From: Alkalitalea saponilacus
Lineage (GTDB): Bacteria > Bacteroidota > Bacteroidia > Bacteroidales > Marinilabiliaceae
Length of the DNA: 64,000 bases
NCBI RefSeq assembly: GCF_900168165.1
Contig: NZ_FUYV01000002.1
Span: forward strand, 248,001 to 312,000
Direction: 5' to 3'
Below, piece after piece: positions 44,232 through 53,109 of this stretch. The translations under genes and the position numbers were made by a program. Position 1 is the stretch's first letter; each line of letters begins with the position of its first letter. The notes beneath the pieces are model-generated. The model did no database searches. It worked only from the letters and a program-made list of their open reading frames with translations, and was not told the origin of the DNA.

Positions 44232-47200
44232 TTATAAATCACAGGAGTAAGGAGTCATATTAGGTAATTGAGGAAATACACCCAAGCGTGACGTCCCGAA
44301 TGGATTAACGGGTTTTACATTATTTTTAATTTGATTACCGATCCATTCAAGGGAGTTATTAAAAGGAACAAATTGCCATAAGGCTTTACCATATTCTCCA
44401 TCCGAAATATTTTCAATGGCTTTGTAGGAGCCAACGGCTTCACCAACTCCCGGGGGTAAAAAATCGGAAATGGGGTGATCTGAAATACCTCTTAGGGTGT
44501 TACTGCCTGTTTCAAAAGCAATGTCCCATCCATTGATGCGATAGGGCAGGTTTTCGGCATAGGGATTAGCGGTTCCGCCAGCAACCCCGCCGAAATCGTT
44601 GTCGGATGGTAAATCAAAAGCCGTGGTGTTGATGGTGGCCTCCTGTGTGTCGAACCCCAAAGGGTCAATCCCGGCAATGGGATTATTGGAAGCATACAAA
44701 TAGGGATTGGTTCCTGTGAGTATCCCCAGTGGATCCCGCTGGATAAACCTACCCTGCTGGTTGTTATATACTCTTGCTCCGGTTAAGGTATGGTGTTCAT
44801 CAAGATGAATGGCTCCAAAAGCCCCCAGAAATTTGAATCTGTTGGGAACAGATTCTTCTTCACCAATCACATAACCGTGAGCCGAGTAGGCGTAGGAATT
44901 TACGATGCTTCCATTTTCATCTGTAATGGCCAGGGTATTTCCATGACGATTATAGTGGTAAAAATAGACATTGCCTTCACTATTCATTTTTGCAATGAGC
45001 CTTTTGCCCCTGTAAATATACATGGTTTCAACCTGACCATTTGCGTCTGTTTCAAATAACAATCGTCCTTTGTGGTCGTATAGAAGATAGGATTTTACCC
45101 CATTGGTGGTGATTTGCCGCGGATAATTCATTCCATCATAAATAAGATCGATGACCTTACCGGGGGTAATAAACCGGGTAATCCGGTTGTCATGTGAATA
45201 TTCAGCCGTAAATTTTGAAATATCCTGATGCACAAATTCAACAAGATTGCCATCTTCATCATAAACAAATTCCATTTGATTGAACATGTTCCCCTCAAGC
45301 TGGTTCAATTCGTTGGATGATAAGCTGTACATATTCTCGGGTTGTCCTGTTATTTCAGGAATCAATAGCGCATCCACGGAAACAACAATGTTTTGTTCCA
45401 GAGTTACCGATTCACTGCAAAACAGGCCTTCTGTATTGGAGTGTTCAATACTGATAAGCCTGTTGTCGTTGTTGTAGCTGTATTCGGTAAATGTTCCGTT
45501 GCTCCTTTCTTCCTTTAACAGGTTGCCATTGTTATCGTAAATGAATGTGACCTGATGACCATTCCACTCTATTTTTGCGATCCTGTTTAACGGGTCAGGA
45601 GTATTCGCTACAGTTAATTCTTGCAGGTAATCCGTGCTTATGACATTTCCATTGGCATCATGATCAAAACCAACATTTAAGTTGTCGGGGGTAGAATAAA
45701 AAATATTTTTTACCATTCCCAGACTGTTGCGTTCCCAAACAGTCTCATCCCAATTGTCCTCTCCCAGTAAGTCTATGTATGCCGAAATATTCCCATTCAG
45801 GTAATAGTCATATCCAACATGCATCTTTCCGTTTAAAGCTTTGGTCCCTACACGAAGCCAATGGTCATAAGTATATTCGATTACCTGGCCCCGTGCATTG
45901 GTGAAGGAATTCAGTAATCCTTCCTGACTCCAGCTGAAAGATGATGCGTGTCCTTTGGCATCAGTAATGCTTTTTAATTGCCCGTTGTTGTTATAATCAA
46001 ATCTGGTGCGGTTCCCTTTTTTATCAATAACAGATACCAGGTTCCCATCACGATTGTAGCTAAACCGTATGATCCCCTCTTCATCCAAAATGTTCTCCAG
46101 GAAATTTCTGTCGGTATATTGCAGTCTCTTTTTACTGCCATAATTGTTGCTGTATTCAGAAATTAAACCATTGTTGTTGTAGTGAATGTGTGAAGTATTG
46201 CCCTCCGGTGAAATGGTTTGCACAATCCGGTTGGTTTGATCCCTGAAGACCGAGAACACCTGTCCGTTTTCGTCGGTATAACCCGTCTGGGCACAACAAT
46301 CGTAAAGGATTTCCTTTTGGCTGCCATCAGGCATTGTCATACTGATTAACCGGCCATTGCCATCATACTCCATGGCATAGGTGTTGCCATTAAAATCGGT
46401 TTTTGTTGTCGGTGAAAGGCCATAATCGTCATATGTTATGGACATTACGTCATTCAACGGATTTGTGTATTCGATGAGATTTCCAAAGCCATCATACCGC
46501 AATTGATGAGTCCATCCATGGTATTCCTTCATAGATGTAATCTGACCATGCTGGTTATATTCATATCTCAAATATGTTAAATCTTTATTTCCATTTTTAA
46601 ATATTGAAATAGCCGACACCCTGTTTTGATTATTGTAATTATAGACAATTCCCTCATTTTTCTCATCAAGGACAGAAGTCAGATGCCGATTTTCGTTGTA
46701 TTGGTAGTTGGTTACCACCCCATTACGGTCGCTCTTTCTTGCCACATTGCCATGCGGGTCATACTCAAAAGCCACCCGGCTGCCATCAGCCCATATTAAT
46801 GATTCGATTTGCCCGTTTTCATTATACGTTACTTTTTTCTCATTTCCGGTGTCGTCAACAACCGATACCAGACGGTGGTAATTGTCGATGATGTATGATG
46901 TGGTTTTTCCATCAGGGCTGATCACGTTAGTCAGGAGGGCCTCTTCGTCTATCCGTGTAGAGAAATATCGGATTTCTCTGTTTTCAGGGTCGGTAACGGA
47001 TTCAATCTGTCCCTTTTCATTGGTGCTATAACTGTATGAAAATTGTGTTGCTCTTCCACCCACATCAATTTGAGTGATGTTTCCATGCTGATCATATTCA
47101 TAGGCCGACTCCAGAAGATTGAAGTCAATGGCTGAGATCAGTTTGTTATCTTCATATTCAAATAGAGCCATTCGTCCATCGGGTGATAAAATACTGCTGC

Positions 47201-49022
47201 AGAGGTCGTTTTGGTAATCTATCTGAAAAATGCGCCCAACGGCATCGGTGATGGTAACAATCCGGAAATTTTCATCATACCCGATTGTCAGTGAATTTCC
47301 CAGGTCATCTTCTATTGATTGTGCCACGTATGACCCATTGTCCCCTTCAACGAAGTTGATAAATTGATGGGCTATCCCTTTTTCAAGTTTCCATGCAGTT
47401 CCGGTCCAGTGCAATGTGACAGGTTCATTGTTCGAACATGGTATCAGGAATGGATCCGTTCCTTTATGAATGGGTTCATCTGAATTGAAAAAGTATCTGC
47501 CACCGGAACCCGTTGTAACAACCACCTGTTGTTCAAATTCTTCAAGGGAAATTTCATACTCAAAACGCCAGTGTTTTCCAAAAATCCCATTCATCCTGTC
47601 GTCGGGCAGGTAGTTAATTGCAATGGCTGTTGTGGGTCCGGGCCCTCCTTTTCGAAAAATTGCATCACGGACGAATAGTCTCAGGTCGCCTGGATTGACA
47701 TACCAGCCCGGCATCCCTCTGTCGTTGCATGCAGATGGCTGACTGTTGATAAACAAGTCAGATGAAACCCCCTTGAGCTGATCTCTCAGGAATTTCTTTA
47801 TTTCACTGCCTGTGAGTTCCCGGGAATCCATTCCGAATCGATTCAACAAATCTCTCATCCCTTCAGGACACAAATGTGCCAGCAGTTGATTAATTTCGGC
47901 AGGAGACATGGGCTCAAAAACCTCTTCCTCCTCCTTTTTTATTTTATGGTTGATGGCTTCTGACAAGCTTCTCTTTGCAAAACCGTTAACAAATCCGGCA
48001 TGAACATAGTTCCCGTCGATCAGAATCGAACTTCCAAATACACTGGTGAAATCCGAATCGGAAAACCGGAACCATTTTTCCCCTTCGTTGAGAGAGTAAT
48101 AAATGTTTCCCAGCGTGCCTCCGGTGGTTCCTCCGTTAGTGGCAAAGAGATATGGTGCACGGTATGCGTGGATAACCGGCCTAAAATTCCCTTCCCCTTC
48201 TTCTCTCCAACCATCTTCTTGAAATGGGGGATTTGCACTGGCATAATAATAGGAAACAAAATCCTGCTGAATCCACTCTCCCTCATTATACTTATACAAC
48301 TCGTTTTTATACGACATAAACATGCCAAAGGGTAAACTGTGTAACGGCGCATGATCGGGGATTTCATCAACTTCGCTGTTGTCAGGATTAATGGGTAACC
48401 CATCATTCTGCTGAACCCAGGTATTGCCTCCATCTTGCGACCGATAAAACCCGACATTACCCACAAATACGCCAATATCTCCTTCATGTTCAACAAAAGC
48501 TTTCGGAAACATGAAGCCAATGTAGTGTGGACGATCTCCAAGATCGAAAGGCAATGGCTCCCAGGTATTGCCGCCATCCAAAGATCTGTAAACCGGACTG
48601 AGCGTGCTGCCACTTTTATGTGTATAGGCAAACATGGCGGTATCATTCATCAGGAAATCCCTGGGCGGATTGATGGCAGGATATAACAGCCTTTTCCAGG
48701 TAGTGGCCGTATCTGTCGATTCATAAAGGGCGAAAGTGTTATTGTACCTTCCTGTTAATACAATCTTCCCATCATGTTCGCACAGCACTCCAACATCTGT
48801 CATCCCGGGAACTGGATCCCAGGTATTACCCTGATCTCTGGATGATAATAAAATGGTACCACCCCCGGTGCCATGGTATTCCACCGCCAGCCAAACAGAT
48901 CCAATGGTTGTTAAATGTACAAATCTTGCATCTTGAGAACTGAGCAGATCCCATCCTGATGCTGATGACAATTGAAAAATTGTTGCAAAAAGAAACAGTA
49001 TTCCTGTAAATTTTAGTTTCAT
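44232..49022 (-). CDS. Exported RHS/YD-repeat protein with BNR propeller, possible polymorphic toxin
   Basis: A 1596-residue protein with a signal peptide (MKLKFTGILFLFATIFQLSSASG). Residues about 25-370 form a sialidase/Vps10-like propeller with Asp-box repeats (SSRDQGNTW, RSLDGGNTW, RSQDGGNTW, YSLNEGEKW). A linker and DUF6531-like region (FGKHWRFEYEI) lead into dozens of YD repeats (about 555-1440). The RHS core ends HTLTGARVYNNQQGRFIQRDPLG..GTNPYLYASNNPIAGIDPLGF. The 140-residue tail after DPLGF varies in such proteins and is often a toxin; here it matches no toxin family I know (GWDIAFETGSNTLRGISDHPISDFLPPG; end MTPYSCDL). It carries no T9SS domain, unlike its neighbour. Function as toxin, adhesin or wall protein is open. 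Confidence 0.88.
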   Translation of the reverse strand: MKLKFTGILFLFATIFQLSSASGWDLLSSQDARFVHLTTIGSVWLAVEYHGTGGGTILLSSRDQGNTWDPVPGMTDVGVLCEHDGKIVLTGRYNNTFALYESTDTATTWKRLLYPAINPPRDFLMNDTAMFAYTHKSGSTLSPVYRSLDGGNTWEPLPFDLGDRPHYIGFMFPKAFVEHEGDIGVFVGNVGFYRSQDGGNTWVQQNDGLPINPDNSEVDEIPDHAPLHSLPFGMFMSYKNELYKYNEGEWIQQDFVSYYYASANPPFQEDGWREEGEGNFRPVIHAYRAPYLFATNGGTTGGTLGNIYYSLNEGEKWFRFSDSDFTSVFGSSILIDGNYVHAGFVNGFAKRSLSEAINHKIKKEEEEVFEPMSPAEINQLLAHLCPEGMRDLLNRFGMDSRELTGSEIKKFLRDQLKGVSSDLFINSQPSACNDRGMPGWYVNPGDLRLFVRDAIFRKGGPGPTTAIAINYLPDDRMNGIFGKHWRFEYEISLEEFEQQVVVTTGSGGRYFFNSDEPIHKGTDPFLIPCSNNEPVTLHWTGTAWKLEKGIAHQFINFVEGDNGSYVAQSIEDDLGNSLTIGYDENFRIVTITDAVGRIFQIDYQNDLCSSILSPDGRMALFEYEDNKLISAIDFNLLESAYEYDQHGNITQIDVGGRATQFSYSYSTNEKGQIESVTDPENREIRYFSTRIDEEALLTNVISPDGKTTSYIIDNYHRLVSVVDDTGNEKKVTYNENGQIESLIWADGSRVAFEYDPHGNVARKSDRNGVVTNYQYNENRHLTSVLDEKNEGIVYNYNNQNRVSAISIFKNGNKDLTYLRYEYNQHGQITSMKEYHGWTHQLRYDGFGNLIEYTNPLNDVMSITYDDYGLSPTTKTDFNGNTYAMEYDGNGRLISMTMPDGSQKEILYDCCAQTGYTDENGQVFSVFRDQTNRIVQTISPEGNTSHIHYNNNGLISEYSNNYGSKKRLQYTDRNFLENILDEEGIIRFSYNRDGNLVSVIDKKGNRTRFDYNNNGQLKSITDAKGHASSFSWSQEGLLNSFTNARGQVIEYTYDHWLRVGTKALNGKMHVGYDYYLNGNISAYIDLLGEDNWDETVWERNSLGMVKNIFYSTPDNLNVGFDHDANGNVISTDYLQELTVANTPDPLNRIAKIEWNGHQVTFIYDNNGNLLKEERSNGTFTEYSYNNDNRLISIEHSNTEGLFCSESVTLEQNIVVSVDALLIPEITGQPENMYSLSSNELNQLEGNMFNQMEFVYDEDGNLVEFVHQDISKFTAEYSHDNRITRFITPGKVIDLIYDGMNYPRQITTNGVKSYLLYDHKGRLLFETDANGQVETMYIYRGKRLIAKMNSEGNVYFYHYNRHGNTLAITDENGSIVNSYAYSAHGYVIGEEESVPNRFKFLGAFGAIHLDEHHTLTGARVYNNQQGRFIQRDPLGILTGTNPYLYASNNPIAGIDPLGFDTQEATINTTAFDLPSDNDFGGVAGGTANPYAENLPYRINGWDIAFETGSNTLRGISDHPISDFLPPGVGEAVGSYKAIENISDGEYGKALWQFVPFNNSLEWIGNQIKNNVKPVNPFGTSRLGVFPQLPNMTPYSCDL

Positions 49023-49227
49023 CTTTAATATTTATGTTAATTCATTGGCAGTATCAAACTTGCATGAGCTAAGATTTTCGCTTTCTGGTTGTGAATTTAG
49101 AATTCATACGCATTTTTATTTTGCACAAAATAGGTTTATGAATAAATAGGTGTTTCTAAAAATATGAAATCTTTTGCGATGAATTATAACAATAGAATAA
49201 ATTACTTCTAAAAAAATGCCCCATTAA

Positions 49228-50058
49228 TCAATTACCTTTCTGCCTGTACCGCTCCTGTACCTCTTTCAACACTTTTTCCGAAACCAAAAAAATGGCAGGC
49301 TTGCCTGATAAAGGATTGTTTTGAGTCACCACAACCGTATTATATACTTCTTCAATATTCTTGTAGTTTAACACATCAAGCGGTGCTCCCATGATATGAA
49401 CATCGCCATTGTTCATCATGATAAGAAAATCACAATATTCAGCGGCAAGGTTGAGGTCATGAATAATCATCAAAACGGTGAGATTGGTTTCACGGTTGAG
49501 ACGCTGAATCAGGTTCAGAATTTGAACCTGATGTGTAATATCCAGGTGAGAAGTGGGCTCGTCCATAAGCAAAAGCTCCGGTTCCTGAGTCAAAGCCTGT
49601 GCAATGGCTGCAAGTTGTTGCTCTCCGCCACTGAGTTGTGTCATCAGCTTTTTTGCGTGTGGAAAAACACCGGTCAGCTGCATATATTTTCTGGCAATTA
49701 CCCTGTCGCGTGCCGACTCAAAAAACTGAAACGGCTGCCGGAAAGGCAGTCGCCCAAGCAAAACGTAGTCTTCAACAGTTATGTCAGCAGCATCGGGAAA
49801 CTGTGAAACCACGGCGACCTTTCGAGCCTTTTCGCTCAATTTCAGATTCCCCAAATCCACATCATTAAGCAAAATATTTCCCGATTTTGCTTTTAAAACT
49901 CCCGAGATTCCTTTAAAAAGAGTTGTTTTTCCGCTGCCATTGGGGCCAATGATGCCTGCGAAAACGCCCTGCTTCAATGAAACTGAGACATCTTTGAGGT
50001 TGAAACTACGGCCATATCCGCAACTCAACTTATCTATTTTCAGGTAATCAGGCACCAT
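49228..50058 (-). CDS. btuD: Cobalamin ABC transporter ATPase
   Basis: A 276-residue ABC ATPase that powers B12 import with the BtuC permease. It has Walker A (IGPNGSGKTTL), Q-loop (VVSQFPD), signature (LSGGEQQLAAIAQAL), Walker B (LLLMDEPTSHLD) and switch histidine (IIHDLNLAAEYCD). The family includes iron-siderophore ATPases, and the riboswitch upstream of this operon decides for cobalamin. Its start overlaps the btuC end by 11 bases. The C-terminal 25 residues (AIFLVSEKVLKEVQERYRQKGN) extend past the core. Confidence 0.92.
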   Translation of the reverse strand: MVPDYLKIDKLSCGYGRSFNLKDVSVSLKQGVFAGIIGPNGSGKTTLFKGISGVLKAKSGNILLNDVDLGNLKLSEKARKVAVVSQFPDAADITVEDYVLLGRLPFRQPFQFFESARDRVIARKYMQLTGVFPHAKKLMTQLSGGEQQLAAIAQALTQEPELLLMDEPTSHLDITHQVQILNLIQRLNRETNLTVLMIIHDLNLAAEYCDFLIMMNNGDVHIMGAPLDVLNYKNIEEVYNTVVVTQNNPLSGKPAIFLVSEKVLKEVQERYRQKGN

Positions 50059-51067
50059 ATTGTTTGCGGTTTCTAAATTTGTTTAACACAATAATAAATA
50101 GTACACCTCCGGCCATACCGGTAATCACGCCAATTGGCAATTCATTGGGAGAAATGATGGTACGGGCAATTACATCGCTGAGAATTAAAAAGAAACTGCC
50201 GCCCAGGAAACTTCCTATGAGAAGAAAGCGGTAATCGGATCCGGCTATTAACCGAATCAGATGAGGAATGACCAATCCAACAAAACCTATTACACCAGCC
50301 ACCGAAACGCAAATACCTGTTAAAAGTGATGCCACTAAAAATAGAATACGAATGGTGTGCCGGCTGTTGATGCCTAAATGCCCGGCTTTATCTTCTCCCA
50401 GTAACAGAGCGTTTAACGGCCGGGCAAACAGATAACTGATGACCAGTCCCGCCAGAGATGAGTAAAATGTAATTTTTATCAACAAACGGTTGGGTTCATC
50501 CAATGAACCCATAATCCAAAAAATGATGCCATGCAGATTTTCTGCCGTTGTAACCGACATGAGAAACATCATTGAAGAAGATGCTACAAAACTTATCATC
50601 ACCCCAATCAGCAGCATTTTATTGATATCTGTGCCACCCCGAAGAAAGCCCAGTAAACTCACCAGTAAAATGGTGGACATGGCTCCCACAAACCCCGATA
50701 ATGGCAACATAAACATGCCAATGGTGAAGTGTACACCTGTAACAATTGCCAATGCCACGCCAAAGGCAGCACCACCGGAAATCCCCAATGTATAGGGTTC
50801 CACCAGGGGGTTTCTGAAAATCCCTTGTAGAATAGCACCGGAAAGGCTCAGAGCCCCTCCCACCGCGAAAGCCAGAATAATACGCGGCATTCGGATTTCT
50901 GTGAGAATGAAATATTCCATTCCCTCCTTTTCCTTTAAAACCGGGATGATATCTCTCAAAGATATTGAAGCCTCTCCGGTGGTGAGAGAAAGCAAAGCTG
51001 CAGCTAACACCAGCAGCAGAATAACCAGGGTAAACCCCATCCAGAATATTGTCCGGTTTTGTAACAT
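50048..51067 (-). CDS. btuC: Cobalamin ABC transporter permease
   Basis: A 339-residue FecCD/BtuC-type permease with about ten membrane helices. Family marks are RMPRIILAFAVGGALSLSGAILQGIFRNPLVEPYTLGISGGAAFG, the central GxxxS-rich helices, and the C-terminal GVIGFVGLVIPHLIRLIAGSDYRFLL block followed by ELPIGVITGMAGGVLFIIVL. Its ATG immediately follows the btuF stop codon (TAG then ATG), so translation is coupled. It forms the inner-membrane channel with BtuD and receives B12 from BtuF. Confidence 0.94.
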   Translation of the reverse strand: MLQNRTIFWMGFTLVILLLVLAAALLSLTTGEASISLRDIIPVLKEKEGMEYFILTEIRMPRIILAFAVGGALSLSGAILQGIFRNPLVEPYTLGISGGAAFGVALAIVTGVHFTIGMFMLPLSGFVGAMSTILLVSLLGFLRGGTDINKMLLIGVMISFVASSSMMFLMSVTTAENLHGIIFWIMGSLDEPNRLLIKITFYSSLAGLVISYLFARPLNALLLGEDKAGHLGINSRHTIRILFLVASLLTGICVSVAGVIGFVGLVIPHLIRLIAGSDYRFLLIGSFLGGSFFLILSDVIARTIISPNELPIGVITGMAGGVLFIIVLNKFRNRKQYGA

Positions 51068-51877
51068 CTATTCAATCAGTTTTTGGCGAATGATTTGCAT
51101 GGTTTTAGCAAAATCAGGCGGATTTGGCGTACACGCCATATCCGATTCAACAAAAAACACCCTGCCACTCTTTACCGCACTCAGCGTTGGATATTTTTCC
51201 CATATCTGCATCTCCTCTTCACCAACAATTCCCATGGTAGCAATAATAATAACATCGGGATTGTTAACCAAAACAAACTCTCTTGAAAGTGTGCCGGTAT
51301 TTAAGCCCGAAGCAATGTTTCTTCCACCCGAGTAAGTTATATAATCGTCCATAAAAGTATTATCCAATACCGAAAAGAGCGGGCGTGCACCAATCTGGAA
51401 GAAAAACTTCAGAGATTCATGTCCCTTAAAGGCTTGACGAGTTTCTTCAACAATCTGTCGGGATTCAGAAATCACCTTTTCAGCCACATCACTTTTTCCA
51501 ATCATTTCACCCAGTTGAGCAAACTGTTCGCAAATCTCATCAAAAGAGCTTGCCGTGGGAAAAATCTCGGTACGAATACCGGCTCGTTTTATAATCTCTA
51601 TGGTTTCGGGATTTGTAATGGTGGTAGCCAAAACCAAATCAGGACGCAATGTCACCACCTTTTCAACATTTACCGAAACAGCCGACGCCACAATTTCCTT
51701 GTCATCATCCTTTGCAATATGGCAATAGGTGGTGTGTCCGATCACTAAATCGGCGGCCTCCAGATAGTAAAGGCTTTTCGTAAGCGATGGCGCCAGAGAA
51801 ACTATCCGTTGCGGAGTTTGCGCTAACAAACCACTGAATATCAGCACGAATATTGATAGTATTGTTGTCTTCTTCAT
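51068..51877 (-). CDS. btuF: Periplasmic cobalamin-binding protein
   Basis: About 269 residues from the ATG at 51877, which opens a signal peptide (MKKTTILSIFVLIFSGLLAQ); the longer frame from 51922 adds a charged leader not typical of secretion. The mature protein is a two-lobed class III binding protein: PQRIVSLAPSLTKSLYYLEAADLVIGHTTYC, then LRPDLVLATTITNPETIEIIKRAG, the helix linker, FFQIGARPLFSVLDNTFMDDYI and NPDVIIIATMG. It lacks a lipobox. It captures cobalamin in the periplasm for BtuCD; context of riboswitch, btuC and btuD supports this over a siderophore role. Confidence 0.92.
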   Translation of the reverse strand: MKKTTILSIFVLIFSGLLAQTPQRIVSLAPSLTKSLYYLEAADLVIGHTTYCHIAKDDDKEIVASAVSVNVEKVVTLRPDLVLATTITNPETIEIIKRAGIRTEIFPTASSFDEICEQFAQLGEMIGKSDVAEKVISESRQIVEETRQAFKGHESLKFFFQIGARPLFSVLDNTFMDDYITYSGGRNIASGLNTGTLSREFVLVNNPDVIIIATMGIVGEEEMQIWEKYPTLSAVKSGRVFFVESDMACTPNPPDFAKTMQIIRQKLIE

Positions 51878-51992
51878 TTTTAACTTCTTTATATTCGCCG
51901 CATTTGTGCGGCGATTAATCAATTTATTTGTCGCAGAAACAGCTTAACCTCCCTGATTACAATCGTTCTGTGAGAGGAACACCTTTTCCGAC

Positions 51993-52652
51993 TTACGCTG
52001 TAATAGCTTTTAACTCCAAATAGAGATGGCACTCATCCTCCCATTTTTCGTTTATATTGTATTCGACCGCTTTATTAAATAGCGGACCGTCCAAAACAAA
52101 AGTATGATATTCTCCCTGTTCAGCACAGGGGTCAATTTCTGTCAAAGATTTTATATCCTCCACAAATTTCTCATCAATGATTCGTCCAAGCCATTCTTCT
52201 CCCAGTTTTTCCTTTCGAACAGCTACCACCATCGATTTGTATCCATCGGCCACAAACAAATCCGGCAATTCCGATGTATCCATCCCCCAAAGTGGGAACA
52301 CAGGTGTTACGCCAATTTCGGTGCATACTTCTTCTATCCACTCCCGATGCGCCTCCAGATATATATCCCCAAAAATCCCGGTAGTAACCCCTTCATTTTT
52401 TAATTTTGATATGGTTTCAATAAAATTGGCTCTGTATTGGGATTTTGATGTAGGTTTCTGCACCAGTTCAACATTTAGCTGCTCAGCCTGAGCCTTAATC
52501 AGAGCTGAATCGAGGCCATGAGAACCGGATTTCAATCCGGTTTCGTCGCACATATTTACCAAATGGCTTACCGGAAGTTCAGATTGAAGTAGAAAGCGAT
52601 GCATGGCATACATGCAATCTTTTCCTCCACTCCATGAAACAAATGCACTCAT
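51993..52652 (-). CDS. DUF71/Dph6-like PP-loop ATPase in the B12 uptake operon
   Basis: A 219-residue soluble enzyme of the COG2102/DUF71 family. The N-terminal PP-loop SGGKD (8-12) binds ATP for adenylation. The C-terminal family motif EQGEYHTFVLDGPLF and the central GIFGDIYLEAHREWIEEVC and FPLWGMDTSELPDLFV segments match diphthine-ammonia ligase relatives. Eukaryotic Dph6 amidates diphthine, but bacteria lack diphthamide. Comparative genomics has linked a bacterial subgroup to B12 salvage. Here it is the first gene after a cobalamin riboswitch and directly precedes btuF, strongly supporting a corrinoid-related amidation or similar step; the substrate is unknown. Confidence 0.9.
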   Translation of the reverse strand: MSAFVSWSGGKDCMYAMHRFLLQSELPVSHLVNMCDETGLKSGSHGLDSALIKAQAEQLNVELVQKPTSKSQYRANFIETISKLKNEGVTTGIFGDIYLEAHREWIEEVCTEIGVTPVFPLWGMDTSELPDLFVADGYKSMVVAVRKEKLGEEWLGRIIDEKFVEDIKSLTEIDPCAEQGEYHTFVLDGPLFNKAVEYNINEKWEDECHLYLELKAITA

Positions 52653-52706
52653 TTGAAAACAATTTTAGTCTTCAAGAGAAAAAGAATAGCGTAAATCAGC
52701 CTCTTA

Positions 52707-53008
52707 AACTTTTTTCCCGAAGTTCAGATTCATCATTCGATTTGCTTATGGCAGGTCTTCTGGCTTGTTCCTGTTTTTGATGCCTTCCCGGTATTTCAAT
52801 GTTCAGTTAGCAGTTATCAGTTATCAGTTAAGAGTTAGCAATTGGCAGTTGGCAGTTGTTATAGAAAACTGAACACTGATCACTGATTTCCCAGTGGCAA
52901 AGAATCTCAAAAACCTTTTTACAGAACTTACAGCTGCGGGTACAGCTCCGGATTTTAACCGGATTCCCTTTTCATTCCGAATGCGAAAGCAATTCGGAAA
53001 ACCAAATT
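52707..53008 (-). promoter_or_regulatory. Cobalamin riboswitch controlling the DUF71-btuFCD operon
   Basis: Same architecture as the btuB riboswitch on the minus strand: a CCGAATTGC ... GCATTCGG stem, AAAAGGGAATCCGG, hairpin AGCTG-UACCCG-CAGCT (CCCG opposite plus 52937-52940), GCCACTGG, CCGGGAAGGC and the B12 box AGCCAGAAGACCTGCC (plus 52750-52765). A downstream hairpin AACTT ... AAGTT (plus 52707-52724) has loop CGGGAAAA, able to pair with L5. The first gene starts about 55 bases later. An expanded heptad array occupies the same loop as in the other copy. Confidence 0.95.
52804..52887. repeat. Twelve-unit heptad array within the second riboswitch
   Basis: Twelve consecutive 7-base units: eight resembling CAGTTAN/CAGTTGN, one TATAGAA hinge, then three NACTGAN units. 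The CAGT and ACTG blocks are complementary, so the ends can pair as a ladder-like hairpin. It is placed between CCACTGG and GGGAAGGC exactly as in the btuB riboswitch, but unit sequence and number differ. Confidence 0.9.
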
Positions 53009-53014
53009 CAATTG

Positions 53015-53022
53015 CAAAATTA
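53015..53022 (-). promoter_or_regulatory. Probable -7 box of the second riboswitch
   Basis: Minus-strand TAATTTTG lies seven bases before the riboswitch stem, as TAAATTTG does for the btuB copy. No TTTG is found at the -33 position, so support is weaker. A plus-strand TATTTTTG at 53075-53082 may serve the divergent dehydrogenase gene. Confidence 0.45.
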
Positions 53023-53109
53023 CACTTTTAACTTTAAGTAGCTGTTAAAAAGTTCTCATTTCTATATTATTTGCTATTTTTGAGCTCTGAACCAACACTT
53101 TCATTTTCC

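Noticed and set aside
48020-48646. A 208-residue minus-strand frame within the RHS gene
   Set aside because: It is an alternative frame of the BNR propeller region, with no recognisable domain; the long frame has clear Asp-box repeats.
49228-51877. Iron-siderophore ABC transporter
   Set aside because: Families are similar, but a cobalamin riboswitch heads the operon, so B12 import is preferred.
53071-53109. N-terminal extension of the dehydrogenase from a TTG codon
   Set aside because: The segment overlaps a TATTTTTG promoter-like box and lacks family similarity; the ATG at 53110 fits better.
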